DNA of 57,910 bases from an uncultured Muribaculaceae bacterium (GTDB lineage: Bacteria > Bacteroidota > Bacteroidia > Bacteroidales > Muribaculaceae). Both the position numbers and the translations under genes were made by a program. Shown in pieces: positions 6,867 to 14,577 of the stretch. Numbering within the stretch: position 1 is the first letter of the stretch; each line of letters begins with the position of its first letter. The notes below the pieces were generated by a model that was not told the origin of the DNA, ran no database searches, and saw only the letters and a list, made by a program, of their open reading frames with translations. The stretch is from the NCBI GenBank assembly GCA_947627615.1, contig CANQWS010000021.1:1-57910 (forward strand), read 5' to 3'.

Positions 6867-8105
6867 TTAGTCGGTTGTCGTTTGGGCGTTTATCGTTTCT
6901 GCGAGGTCTGCGAAATCGTTCACGGCGGGGCTGAAAGCGGGGCGCTTGTCGGACTCCTCTGCCAGTGTGGGTTTTCCAGCCGGCTTAACCACCAGGGGGC
7001 TGAGGATCTCGTTGAAGCGCTTCTTTCCTAAGAGCTTTTCGATACCGGTGAGGGTCTTGAGCTCCCGGTCATAGATTACTGCATCGTCATACCCCGCCTT
7101 GTGTAGGGCCTCAACTACGCAGTCAAGGTCCATCCACTGCCTTACAGATCTCCCTTCCACAGCCTTGTAGCCGGGTACCGTGCGGCCATCGAGGCAGGCT
7201 TGCAGGGCATAGCTCTGCAGGTCCTTATACCAATTGACTAACTGTTCTCCACGCTTGAGAAGGTCGCCAACCTCTGCGTCTGTTAGGACCCCGTTGCCGG
7301 TTATGAGGGCTTCTGCGGCCTGCTCCTGCGACAGGCGGCCTTCCGGCTTGCGATCCTTGTACTGCTCCAGAGACACAAGGCTTGCCGCTCTGGCGGCGCA
7401 CACCTCACGCCCACGGCAGAAACGGCACTGCTTAGCGCCGGGGCAGTATTTGCCGGGGCCGTCATTGGCTTCTTTGGCTATGGGCTTCACGTACTCGCCC
7501 CACTCCAGGAGTTCAGCCGTTGTCATGGTATCCTCGGACACGTCGTCCGTTACGCGGGGCTGCACGATGGCCATAGAGACCCGCTGGATGGTGTCGCCAT
7601 AGAGGGGCTTATACTTCTCCAACGCCCCCAGGGCGTACAGACGCATTTGCGGGTTGCCCACGGCGGAGACGACTTCACCAACACCGTTCTTATAATCCGC
7701 GATGTGGAGGGTGTCGCCACCGATCATGATGCAGTCGCAGGTACCGAAGCCGCCCGGAATCCATGCTGAGAGGTCCACTTTCTCTTCCGGCGAAATGAAC
7801 GGCGGAAACTCGTACTCGTTGGCCTTGCGGGTGAGATACTCGATGTAGAAGGTGGCAGATGTAAGCATGTCGGGGTTGAAAAGCGGGTCCGCCTGCAACT
7901 TCTTCATCTCGCTGTTGAACTTGCGGGTAGTGAGTCCGCAAAAGGCCTTACGGACGTTCAGTTCGCAAATGCTGTGCGCTAGGGTGCCTTCCGCCGCATA
8001 CTTGCTGGTAGTGCTGGGAAACTGAGACTCGTAGTGTGGGGCGGCGGTGCACAGTAACCACCTGTGCGCCGATGACGGGGACAAAAGGGAGTGCGTGCCT
8101 GGCAT
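6867..8105 (-). CDS. DUF2800 family Cas4/RecB-like nuclease
   Basis: 412 residues. Begins with LLSPSSAHRWLLCTAAP and contains GGFGTCDCIMIGGDTLHIADYKNG, the G-(T)-x-D...(h)-x-D-(Y/F)-K core of PD-(D/E)xK nucleases. CRFCRGREVCAAR is the Cys cluster that holds an Fe-S centre in Cas4/AddB-type enzymes. Together with DUF2815 and polymerase it forms the standard replication/recombination block of many Gram-positive phages. It probably processes DNA ends. Confidence 0.88.
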   Translation of the reverse strand: MPGTHSLLSPSSAHRWLLCTAAPHYESQFPSTTSKYAAEGTLAHSICELNVRKAFCGLTTRKFNSEMKKLQADPLFNPDMLTSATFYIEYLTRKANEYEFPPFISPEEKVDLSAWIPGGFGTCDCIMIGGDTLHIADYKNGVGEVVSAVGNPQMRLYALGALEKYKPLYGDTIQRVSMAIVQPRVTDDVSEDTMTTAELLEWGEYVKPIAKEANDGPGKYCPGAKQCRFCRGREVCAARAASLVSLEQYKDRKPEGRLSQEQAAEALITGNGVLTDAEVGDLLKRGEQLVNWYKDLQSYALQACLDGRTVPGYKAVEGRSVRQWMDLDCVVEALHKAGYDDAVIYDRELKTLTGIEKLLGKKRFNEILSPLVVKPAGKPTLAEESDKRPAFSPAVNDFADLAETINAQTTTD

Positions 8106-8118
8106 GTGCTCGCCTCCC

Positions 8119-8745
8119 TCAGAACTGAACGCCTACTGCCTTTGCGTCTGCCACAAAGGCGGGGATGTCCTCATCTCTCAGCTTCGGCATGGCGTCCACG
8201 TTGTACTTAGCCAAAAGGCCTTTGAGCTTAGCCATGTTGCTGCCATCCGTCTGGCTGGCAACCCATGCCGTCATGATGCTTATCAGCTGCTGGCGGGAGA
8301 CAGTCTGGACGGGCGCCGGCTGCTGGGGAGGAGCTGCAACGGGCTGCACGGAGACAGGCTGTGGTACTGTCAGCGGTACTACAGGCGGTGCGGGCGGCTG
8401 AGGGGCTGCCGGGCTCGCTGGTACGGTCGGGGCCGGCTGCGGGCGGGGGTGCTCGCTGTCAGCGGCTGCCGATACGGTCGGCGTGGGCGGCTGCGTCTTC
8501 TGCAAGGGCTCGCTGGCCTGTGCGGCGCCGTTCTCGCCGTACTGGGTAGCCTTTACCACGGGCTGGGTAGATGCGGCCTTGCAGTCGATGGTGTCGGGCA
8601 GGGTGCGCCGCTTCTCGATAGTGATGCCGTTGCTGCCGATATGCGTGAAGTCGGGCGCCGCGCCGTTCATGATAAGCTCGGCGAACTCGGTGAGTTCATG
8701 CCGCGCTTCCGCGCCGTTGGTGAATTCCATCTCGATCTTGATCAT
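8119..8745 (-). CDS. Proline-rich two-domain hypothetical protein
   Basis: 208 residues. The N-terminal 55 residues form a small acidic domain (EMEFTNGAEARHELTEFAEL). A Pro/Ala/Gln/Val-rich linker (about 70-145) leads to a C-terminal helical domain (AKLKGLLAKYNVDAMPKLRDEDIPAFVADAKAVGV). The arrangement matches proteins that commonly precede DUF2800 in related phages, sometimes mislabelled as rRNA biogenesis proteins. The linker suggests a bridging role in the replication complex; this is inference. Confidence 0.7.
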   Translation of the reverse strand: MIKIEMEFTNGAEARHELTEFAELIMNGAAPDFTHIGSNGITIEKRRTLPDTIDCKAASTQPVVKATQYGENGAAQASEPLQKTQPPTPTVSAAADSEHPRPQPAPTVPASPAAPQPPAPPVVPLTVPQPVSVQPVAAPPQQPAPVQTVSRQQLISIMTAWVASQTDGSNMAKLKGLLAKYNVDAMPKLRDEDIPAFVADAKAVGVQF

Positions 8746-8780
8746 TGGTTGTTTGCCTCCTTATTGGGTTGTGTAAGTTT

Positions 8781-8939
8781 TTACTCGCCTAAAAGTACTT
8801 TCATGATCTCGTTAATCAGGTCACCGGTATCGACCTCGCCAGGGTCGATCTCTATGGTGATTGATATTGCGGGGTCTTGCTCACCTACTGGCGAATTGTT
8901 CCCGTCATTCAATCCGGTCAGCCTCCTCTCCAGGTCCAT
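8781..8939 (-). CDS. 52-residue hypothetical protein
   Basis: Starts MDLERRLTGLND at ATG 8939, overlapping the previous stop (TGATG), and ends with an acidic helix (DTGDLINEIMKVLLGE). Short but coupled on both sides by tight spacing. No recognised family. Confidence 0.6.
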   Translation of the reverse strand: MDLERRLTGLNDGNNSPVGEQDPAISITIEIDPGEVDTGDLINEIMKVLLGE

Positions 8940-9112
8940 CAATTACCCTCCTGCGTCTTCTTGTGAATCGTCTCACATTTGATCTCGTAGGCTGCGGTAA
9001 TGGCGTCTATCGCCCGCCCCATGATCTCGATGAGATCGCAGGCGGCGTTCTCAGCCGTTTTGAAAGAGAAGACCATTCCGTTGATGATGGTTTCAAGTCG
9101 TTCCTCTGTCAT
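8939..9112 (-). CDS. 57-residue hypothetical helical protein
   Basis: Starts at ATG 9112 in ATGA overlap with the preceding gene. Predicted amphipathic helix throughout (ETIINGMVFSFKTAENAACDLIEIMGRAIDAITAAYE). Possibly an oligomeric regulator, but there is no recognisable domain. Confidence 0.6.
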   Translation of the reverse strand: MTEERLETIINGMVFSFKTAENAACDLIEIMGRAIDAITAAYEIKCETIHKKTQEGN

Positions 9113-9642
9113 GCTTTCTTGCCTCCTTCGTTGTGTAGCCGGTTTTCTTTTGCAATCTGGTCGATGAGTCGGAGGATCTTGTCATGATCCTCCTGGCTCA
9201 ACTTCTTTCTCAGCCGGGCCCGCAAGGCGCTGGGGCAGATGCCCATTGCGGCCGCTAACTGAGTCATAAGCACCTTTTCATCCCTGGCCTTTCGCCGGAT
9301 GTCGCTGTTGGGGCGTGCCTTTACCGGCTGGCTGATGCCCTTCTTGCGTCTCGCCATAACCACCGGGTTCCACCCGCAGCTTGCGCAATTGTCTGTGATG
9401 TAGCATTGCACACCGTCTGGCTGAAACTTGCAGCACCTCAGGCCCGCGCTCCTCAGACGGGCTTCATCGAGGCACCCGCAAGATGGGTGTGCCATCTCAA
9501 AGAGGTTTTTACGTGGAAGGTCGATGGTGTTGCCGCACTCGCATTGGCAGTGCCACAAAACGCCTTTGCGGGGCACGCCTCCGACAGGGTAAAGCGCCGT
9601 TAGCATGCCGAACTTTTTCCCAGTTAGGTCTATCGCGGTCAT
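9109..9642 (-). CDS. Zinc-finger/HTH phage protein
   Basis: 177 residues in two parts. The N-terminal 65 residues carry the common phage pattern DLTGKKFG.LTAL...W.C.CECGN...SCGC, a Cys4-type zinc domain frequently fused to DNA-binding modules. A second Cys pair (CASCGW) follows. The C-terminal region (VLMTQLAAAMGICPSALRARLRKKLS) is a helix-turn-helix. Likely a DNA-binding regulator acting early. Start and stop overlap both neighbours. Confidence 0.7.
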   Translation of the reverse strand: MTAIDLTGKKFGMLTALYPVGGVPRKGVLWHCQCECGNTIDLPRKNLFEMAHPSCGCLDEARLRSAGLRCCKFQPDGVQCYITDNCASCGWNPVVMARRKKGISQPVKARPNSDIRRKARDEKVLMTQLAAAMGICPSALRARLRKKLSQEDHDKILRLIDQIAKENRLHNEGGKKA

Positions 9643-10337
9643 TGGAGGATCTCACCCCATTTAGCTGCTCGCTCGAATACAATGTTTGAATAGTAGCGGC
9701 TGCCGGTATCGTGGCCGGCATTGTATGCGCACATGGCTGCGCCCCAGTCTCCGTACGTCTCGTAGTGAAGCGCTAGGATTCTCACGCCCTCTTGCATGTT
9801 CTCCCCTGGTGGCAGGACTTCCGGCCAGTAGAGTCGATGCAGGGCACACAGGCCACGACAAATGCCGTTGTCTGCGTCTGGATTAAAGCCGCTCTCCGTC
9901 TCGATGAGTGCAAGCGCTAACTCGTACGGTACGCCGTATTCCTGACAGGCGTCCCAGAGAACGCATTGCAGATCCTCCGAAAGGGGTATCTGTTCATGGT
10001 AGGTAAAGGGTTGCCGGTTCACTAGCGCGGGGTCTGTACATCCGCAGCCTGTGTCAATCCATCCATCTGGTATGGCAACTTGCCCGGTCTCGGGGTCTAG
10101 GGCGAAGCTGTAGCCGTCTACGGTCCAGTCCCACTTTGGCGGGGGTGTCGCTGAGGGCTCCGGCTCAGGTTCGACAAATGCGGGGGTCGGCTCCTGCATT
10201 AATCGCAGGGCGGGGAAGGTGGGCTCCGGCGTCTCGACTTCCGCCGGCTGGGTGTCGAGCAATGCCAGGTGCAAAAGAGCACACATAGCGGCCACAACCA
10301 GGAGCGCCGCAACGATGATGTGAAGCCGGTCAAGCAT
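9639..10337 (-). CDS. Membrane-anchored lytic transglycosylase-like protein in the early region
   Basis: 232 residues. One N-terminal membrane helix (about 5-28) is followed by a Pro/Glu-rich linker. The C-terminal SLT-like domain contains ALALIETESGFNPDADNG (catalytic Glu in the ExES/GF motif) and MCAYNAGHD (the AYNAG motif). Such enzymes cleave peptidoglycan glycan strands. It is far from the endolysin and tail genes and embedded among early regulatory genes, so a role in lysis or virion entry is not obvious. Superinfection exclusion or local wall remodelling are possibilities. Its start overlaps a small membrane protein gene (10330-10479). Confidence 0.75.
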   Translation of the reverse strand: MLDRLHIIVAALLVVAAMCALLHLALLDTQPAEVETPEPTFPALRLMQEPTPAFVEPEPEPSATPPPKWDWTVDGYSFALDPETGQVAIPDGWIDTGCGCTDPALVNRQPFTYHEQIPLSEDLQCVLWDACQEYGVPYELALALIETESGFNPDADNGICRGLCALHRLYWPEVLPPGENMQEGVRILALHYETYGDWGAAMCAYNAGHDTGSRYYSNIVFERAAKWGEILQ

Positions 10338-10479
10338 AGCGGTCCGCCCTCACCATTGCGGCGGTGACTGCCAGGACGATCACAGCTATCACGATGAAGC
10401 CGGCCAAACCGGCCGCCTCCATGATGCCGTCTGCCATCATGGCGAAGATCATCCAAATCAGAAGTGCGATTCCTTGCAT
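10330..10479 (-). CDS. 49-residue membrane protein
   Basis: Starts at ATG 10479 and ends overlapping the next start by 8 bases. Almost the entire sequence is hydrophobic (LLIWMIFAMMADGIMEAAGLAGFIVIAVIVLAVTAA is read as two close helices). The tight overlap with the membrane-anchored transglycosylase gene suggests the two proteins act together at the membrane; that is inference. Confidence 0.65.
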   Translation of the reverse strand: MQGIALLIWMIFAMMADGIMEAAGLAGFIVIAVIVLAVTAAMVRADRYA

Positions 10480-10739
10480 GGCGTTTCACCTCCTTCCACA
10501 ATGGCCCTTGCTGCGTTTCTTGTGCTGCGTGTTATCTGGGAAACGGCCTGATAGGACGTTTCGATGGCATACAGTGCGTCATACTCAAGCATGTCATGGT
10601 CTACCGCCCGCCGCAAGGCGGGGATTGCAACCCTCAGGCACGTTGCCGCGCCCTCTAATAGCCGGTAGTCCTCAAGTGTCATAGCCGCTGCCCTCCCTGG
10701 TGGTACGGTGATCCCCTGGGGCGTCTTGGGGCCGCTCAA
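10458..10739 (-). CDS. Hypothetical helical protein
   Basis: 93 residues; begins MSGPKTPQGITVPPGRAAAMTLEDYRLLEG, possibly with an internal start at Met 20. Helical throughout, with a basic C-terminus. Overlaps the next small gene by about 20 bases. No family recognised. Confidence 0.6.
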   Translation of the reverse strand: MSGPKTPQGITVPPGRAAAMTLEDYRLLEGAATCLRVAIPALRRAVDHDMLEYDALYAIETSYQAVSQITRSTRNAARAIVEGGETPCKESHF

Positions 10740-10769
10740 ACCGGTCGTTCACTCGTCTTCACGCCCTTT

Positions 10770-10976
10770 CTACTCAGACTCGTTGTCCTCATCGTCACAC
10801 TCGATGTTTATGAGGTTCTCTGCCTGAATCAGGATCTCAGACACGATATAGCGGGCGCCCAATCCGGTCTTGTTCTGCAAGCGCTGCACAACCCGCTGCG
10901 CCTCAGGGGAGATACGTACCACGCCAGAAAGCCCAACAGTGGACTTAGTGGTTTTGAGAATGATGGGTTTATCCAT
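10770..10976 (-). CDS. Probable ribbon-helix-helix regulator
   Basis: 68 residues. GVVRISPEAQRVVQRLQNKTGLGARYIVSEILIQAE has the beta-strand plus two-helix layout of a ribbon-helix-helix (CopG/Arc-like) DNA-binding domain, with an acidic tail. Its leader carries tandem CGACTAAACG elements next to the ribosome site. Likely an early regulatory protein. Confidence 0.6.
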   Translation of the reverse strand: MDKPIILKTTKSTVGLSGVVRISPEAQRVVQRLQNKTGLGARYIVSEILIQAENLINIECDDEDNESE

Positions 10977-11023
10977 GATTTTTGCCTCCGTTTAGTCGTT
11001 TAATCGTTTCGCCGTGTAGCCGT

Positions 11024-11272
11024 TCAACCCACAATCGCGGCCCGTTCCTCAGGTGTGGCCCCTAGCTTGTCCAGTATGGACAGCATTTCAAAGAGGCCCA
11101 CTTTGTCAAAATGCTCTCTCTTAAGTCTCCAATAGCGGGAACGGCTGATACCGCAAAAATCGGCGGTCTCCTGGTCGTTGTGCAAGCCCTTCTCTATCAT
11201 GCAGCGGGCTAAGCACAGATTGATTGCCTTCTCACGCTCGAGACGGATGGAGAGAGGATCTTTCTTTTTCAC
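11024..11272 (-). CDS. Helix-turn-helix regulator
   Basis: 82 residues from GTG 11272, which overlaps the stop of the preceding 56-residue gene (GTGA). NDQETADFCGISRSRYWRLKREHF is a helix-turn-helix; the remainder (EMLSILDKLGATPEERAAIV) is helical, as in phage XRE-type repressors/activators. Probably an early transcription regulator, possibly Cro-like. Confidence 0.7.
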   Translation of the reverse strand: MKKKDPLSIRLEREKAINLCLARCMIEKGLHNDQETADFCGISRSRYWRLKREHFDKVGLFEMLSILDKLGATPEERAAIVG

Positions 11273-11439
11273 CGCTTGTCGCCTCCATCGGTTGTGTCGT
11301 CCAGCGCCTTTGAGTCGTTAAGGCCGATAGCATAGCCCAATACCATACCCTGCCGGACGTCTGGCAACTTCTGGAACGCGTCAACAAGTGGAAGGATGCG
11401 TTCCATGTTCTCGCTCAGGCTCTTTTCCTTGGTCTGCAT
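11269..11439 (-). CDS. 56-residue hypothetical protein
   Basis: Starts at ATG 11439 behind AAAGGAGGTGAGG. The sequence (ILPLVDAFQKLPDVRQGMVLGYAIGL) resembles a short domain found beside phage repressors in Clostridia. It overlaps the helix-turn-helix gene (GTGA), so the two are co-translated. Confidence 0.65.
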   Translation of the reverse strand: MQTKEKSLSENMERILPLVDAFQKLPDVRQGMVLGYAIGLNDSKALDDTTDGGDKR

Positions 11440-11492
11440 GTCCTCACCTCCTTTACATTCCCCGTCTCGCCGCTAGGTCAGCGTTAATGGTA

Positions 11493-12425
11493 TTAGAACA
11501 ACACGGTGTAATCCTGCTGGTCGGCAAGCCACTCACAGAAGTCCGTCAGCTCGCTCTTGCTCAGGGGCAGGGTGGTATCCTCATCGGAGATGCAGTCTTT
11601 GGGGCCCCAGATGCGCAGATCCTCATCTAACCGGTCGGTCGCCACGATCTTCACCGGCTCGTTGTAGGTGTCCTCGTACTCGCTGCGAACCACGTAGAAT
11701 TTCAGGTTGAAATCCTCGTCAAAGTAGTAGTCCTTGCGCAGGTCATACTCATCGGCGCTGTGGTGCATGGAGTGCCAGAGGTAGTCTTTGAGAGGGCCAG
11801 ATACCTTCAATTTCAGTCCGTTGTAGCCTGGGCCCACACGCCCAGGCCGGCCGATGCACAGGATAGAGTAGTCAGAGTTCTCCCGCTTGGCGCTGGCCGG
11901 GGACTCTACCAGTCCGGTTGTGCGCCCTGTGTAGGAATTCAGCAGTTCGGGCATTTTCTCGTTTTCCTCCTCGATGGTGTCGGCCGTGTCGCTGGTCTCG
12001 TTGGCGGGCTCCGTCTCGATGGTGTTGGCGGTCTGGGTCTCAGCGGCCGGCTCCGTCTCGATGGTGTTGGTGGTCTCGGTCTTGTTCATCCACTCTGCCA
12101 CGTCGCAGTTCGCCAGACGGTAGCAGGGGTTCTCATACTGCCGCTTTACGGCATTCACCAGGTCGTCCAGGGTGTCGGTCTCCACATCGCCCAGGTTGCA
12201 GTAGTAGGCGTTCATGAGGACGGCGTTTGGGTCCGTCTTGAGGATGTCGCGCACCTCACGCCGGTCTTCCTTGTAGCACCACTCAAACCCCGCGCTGGTC
12301 TCGTCATAGTTAGGGTGGAGAGGGGTGACGCCCCATCCACGCCCTTCCTTCCATACTGCCATCCAAGCCACTTGGCCCCGGAAAGCGTTGCGCCATTCGC
12401 GCACCTGATCCTTCAAACTTGCCAT
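11493..12425 (-). CDS. First early gene: 310-residue hypothetical protein
   Basis: Promoter-proximal gene of the leftward operon. The N-terminal domain (1-110; VAWMAVWKEGRGWGV) and C-terminal domain (165-310; YSILCIGRPGRVGPGYNGLKLKVSG, ELTDFCEWLADQQDYTVLF) are joined by a Thr/Glu-rich linker with about four TNTIETEP-type repeats. No family recognised. Its immediate-early position suggests host takeover or regulation. The leader carries three tandem CGACTAAACG-like elements before the GGAGG. Confidence 0.75.
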   Translation of the reverse strand: MASLKDQVREWRNAFRGQVAWMAVWKEGRGWGVTPLHPNYDETSAGFEWCYKEDRREVRDILKTDPNAVLMNAYYCNLGDVETDTLDDLVNAVKRQYENPCYRLANCDVAEWMNKTETTNTIETEPAAETQTANTIETEPANETSDTADTIEEENEKMPELLNSYTGRTTGLVESPASAKRENSDYSILCIGRPGRVGPGYNGLKLKVSGPLKDYLWHSMHHSADEYDLRKDYYFDEDFNLKFYVVRSEYEDTYNEPVKIVATDRLDEDLRIWGPKDCISDEDTTLPLSKSELTDFCEWLADQQDYTVLF

Positions 12426-12527
12426 CTCGTTTACCTCCGTTTAGTCGTTTAGTCGGTTAGTCGTTTCTCCGCTCTTCGCGGCGTTGGTCGTAGTGCAAAG
12501 GCCCGTGTGCCTTAAGCAACGCTATCT

Positions 12528-12540
12528 TTGCTTTTAGCAA
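12528..12540. promoter_or_regulatory. Repressor operator (site 1)
   Basis: Dyad TTGC-N5-GCAA (TTGCTTTTAGCAA). One of three identical-format dyads between the first early gene and the repressor gene. It lies downstream of the leftward start point. Confidence 0.75.
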
Positions 12541-12548
12541 CGTTCTCC

Positions 12549-12561
12549 TTGCTCCAGGCAA
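12549..12561. promoter_or_regulatory. Repressor operator (site 2)
   Basis: Dyad TTGC-TCCAG-GCAA, directly abutting the leftward -10 box (12563-12568). Repressor bound here would block initiation of the lytic operon. Confidence 0.8.
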
Positions 12562-12562
12562 C

Positions 12563-12591
12563 ATTATAGCGTGCTTAAGGCAAGCCGTCAA
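12563..12591 (-). promoter_or_regulatory. Leftward early (lytic) promoter
   Basis: TTGACG (12591-12586) and TATAAT (12568-12563) with a 17-base spacer: a near-consensus sigma-70-type promoter reading into the early operon. It is flanked by the operators. Confidence 0.88.
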
Positions 12592-12622
12592 GTGTCATTT
12601 TCACAAAGTCGCAAATTTTTTG

Positions 12623-12651
12623 TTGCGTCCAGCAACAATCTGTGCTATACT
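12623..12651 (+). promoter_or_regulatory. Repressor promoter with overlapping operator (site 3)
   Basis: TTGCGT (12623) and TATACT (12646-12651), 17-base spacer, upstream of the repressor gene. The -35 is embedded in the third TTGC-N5-GCAA dyad (12623-12635), which predicts autoregulation. Confidence 0.8.
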
Positions 12652-12694
12652 ACCTCTTGGAGGGGTTTCGCCCCTCAGTAAGGAGGTGAGTAAC

Positions 12695-13183
12695 ATGAAC
12701 GAGCGAATTGCAGAGTTGAGGCAAGCCCTTGGGCTGAGTATGGGGGCGTTCGCTGATAGGCTAGGCGTTGTCAGATCCACCATAAGCCGCATGGAAAGCG
12801 GCGTGAATAAGATCACGGAATCAACCATCATCACCATTTGCCGCGTGTTCAATGTTCGCCGAGAGTGGCTTGAAACAGGGGAAGGTGAGATGTTTGAGCC
12901 GGAATTGGAGGATCTGATTGACCGGATTGTGCGTGAAAGAAATTTCTCGCCGATTAGTGCCCAGTTCATTAAAGCGGTCGTTAGCATGGACGATAAGCAG
13001 CTAGCCGCCGTATACCAGTTCGTGCAGGCTGTCGCGCAGGCGGATAAGCCCGACACACGGCCGGCCCAGCTGACGGAAGAGGATTATGCGGCGGCGGACG
13101 CCGTTGCTGAGCAAGCCCGCAGTGAATATCTGCGCCAAAAAGAAGCGGAGGTAAAATCAAGGGCTTCACCCTCTACCGCCTGA
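12695..13183 (+). CDS. CI-like XRE repressor
   Basis: 162 residues from ATG 12695, behind AAGGAGGTGAG. The N-terminal HTH_3 domain (RIAELRQALGLSMGAFADRLGVVRSTISRMESG; recognition helix about residues 28-37) is followed by the common FNVRREWLETGEGEMF segment. The C-terminal region (60-160) is helical and lacks a LexA-type Ser/Lys protease domain, so induction is probably not by RecA autocleavage. It should bind the TTGC-N5-GCAA sites, repress the lytic operon and set the lysogenic state; the integrase follows on the same strand. Confidence 0.9.
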   Translation: MNERIAELRQALGLSMGAFADRLGVVRSTISRMESGVNKITESTIITICRVFNVRREWLETGEGEMFEPELEDLIDRIVRERNFSPISAQFIKAVVSMDDKQLAAVYQFVQAVAQADKPDTRPAQLTEEDYAAADAVAEQARSEYLRQKEAEVKSRASPSTA

Positions 13184-13206
13184 GGCACGGCATGCGGATC
13201 CTACAA

Positions 13207-13246
13207 TAAAAAAAAGCCCTCCCGCGTAAAACCTACACGGGAGGGC
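13207..13246 (-). terminator. Terminator-like hairpin before integrase
   Basis: Nine-bp stem GCCCTCCCG/CGGGAGGGC (13216-13224 with 13238-13246). On the minus strand it is followed by a run of eight or more T, so it terminates leftward transcripts. On the plus strand it lies in the integrase leader and may attenuate it. Confidence 0.7.
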
Positions 13247-13267
13247 GCACAAAAAGAAGGTGAGACT

Positions 13268-14293
13268 ATGAAGGTACCCACGCCGAAAAAGCTGCCGTCT
13301 GGCAGATGGTTCGTCCAGGTACGCGTGGGCGGTGTCAGCAGGTCCATCACCTGCGACACGGAAAAGGAATGTCTGAGGCAGGCACAACTATATAAAGCAG
13401 AGGTCTTAGCCGGCAAGCGTGAAGCTGGCAAGCAGAAGACGGCCCCAACACTACGAGACGCGTTCACGGCGTACACCAAGGCCAGGGATAAGGTCTTTTC
13501 ACCGGCGAGTATCGTGGCATATCAGACGGCCCAAAGGAACTATTTTCAGGCCATCATGGATACCCCGATAGATCAGATCAAGAACTTTCAGGCGGCGATT
13601 AATCGGGAAGCTGCTGCGTTTTCGCCCGTAACAGTGCGGGGCGCATGGGGCAAGGTTGTCGCAGTCCTCAACGACAACGGCATTCAGACGCCAAAAGTGA
13701 AGCTGCCGCAGATACCTCCAAAAGAACACGCGTACCTGCAACCGGACCAGATCCCTGCTTTCATCAAGGCCCTACACGGGCGGCCGGTGGAGATTGCCGG
13801 CCTGCTGGGGCTGCACTCCCTTCGGGCGGCTGAAATCACAGGCCTAAGGTGGGAAGACGTGGACTTGGAGAAAAAGACTATCCACGTAAACGGCACGATG
13901 GTAAAGACACCAGACGGCAAATATGTGGAGCGGCGGGAGACGAAAACGGCAAAGTCTAACCGGACCATCCCCATACTGATACCAGAGTTGATGGCGGCAC
14001 TGGAAGCCGTCCCGCTGGAAAAGCGGGTGGGGCGTCTCGTTACAACACGCCCGGATGACCTGCCAAAAAGCATTAATAGTGTTTGTGATAGGGCCGGCCT
14101 GCCGCGTATCGGCGCCCACGGCTTACGGCACAGCTTTGCGTCTCTCTGCTATCACTTAGGCCTGAGTGAGAAAACAACCATGAAGTTGGGCGGATGGTCT
14201 GACTTTACCGTCATGCGAGACATATACACCCATCTCGCCGAAAAGGATGAGGCGGATGGCGTGGAGGAGCTTAGAAAGTTCCTTGGGTGGTAG
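13268..14293 (+). CDS. int: Tyrosine-type integrase
   Basis: 341 residues. An N-terminal arm/core-binding region (residues 1-150) precedes the catalytic domain: first Arg in LHSLRAAEITGLRWEDVD (about 187), then HGLRHSFASLCYHLG (H-x-x-R, about 287-290), GGWSD (the W position replacing His) and the nucleophile Tyr in DIYTHL (about 320). Integrates and, with an excisionase, excises the phage at attP. A candidate att region follows directly. No excisionase is clearly identifiable; the small HTH/RHH genes at 10.8-11.3 kb are candidates. Confidence 0.95.
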   Translation: MKVPTPKKLPSGRWFVQVRVGGVSRSITCDTEKECLRQAQLYKAEVLAGKREAGKQKTAPTLRDAFTAYTKARDKVFSPASIVAYQTAQRNYFQAIMDTPIDQIKNFQAAINREAAAFSPVTVRGAWGKVVAVLNDNGIQTPKVKLPQIPPKEHAYLQPDQIPAFIKALHGRPVEIAGLLGLHSLRAAEITGLRWEDVDLEKKTIHVNGTMVKTPDGKYVERRETKTAKSNRTIPILIPELMAALEAVPLEKRVGRLVTTRPDDLPKSINSVCDRAGLPRIGAHGLRHSFASLCYHLGLSEKTTMKLGGWSDFTVMRDIYTHLAEKDEADGVEELRKFLGW

Positions 14294-14543
14294 GCGTTAG
14301 CATTTTCATTAGCGAAAGTCCTTCTATAGAGTGCTAAACGCCTTTGGTTTTGTGCAATCGGTTTCAAAATTTGAAAGTGATTTCAAGCAAATTAAATGGC
14401 GAAAACAGGGCATATTCAAAAATCCTTGTATTTCAATGGTTTTCATGTGGATGCGCCGAAGATCATGGCCATTATCTGCCGGGTATCGAAAACCCTTGCT
14501 ATAGCTTGATTTCTCGGACAAATTTAGCAAAACCGTTAGCAAA
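14294..14543. other. Candidate attP region
   Basis: 250 bp without a convincing gene and clearly more AT-rich than its surroundings. It lies immediately 3' of the integrase and contains repeated short elements (GTTAGCA at about 14297 and 14534; several TTTCAA/TTGAAA elements at 14365-14440) that could be arm sites. The core cannot be defined without an attB sequence. Confidence 0.5.
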
Positions 14544-14573
14544 AGCCCCCTGAGGACGATTCCCCAGGGGGCT
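14544..14573. terminator. Bidirectional terminator between integrase and RHH gene
   Basis: Nine-bp GC-rich stem (14544-14552 with 14565-14573) flanked by A-rich sequence on the left and CTCTCTT on the right. It separates convergent integrase and RHH transcripts. Confidence 0.7.
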
Positions 14574-14577
14574 CTCT

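Noticed and set aside
6180-7031. 283-codon plus-strand open frame
   Set aside because: Antisense to the DUF2815 gene and its repetitive Gln/Pro tail; no start signal and no domain.
8047-8982. 311-codon plus-strand open frame
   Set aside because: Antisense to the proline-rich protein; Cys/Arg/Gly-rich shadow composition.
12601-13056. Minus-strand open frame opposite the repressor
   Set aside because: Antisense shadow; the plus-strand repressor has HTH, promoter and ribosome site.
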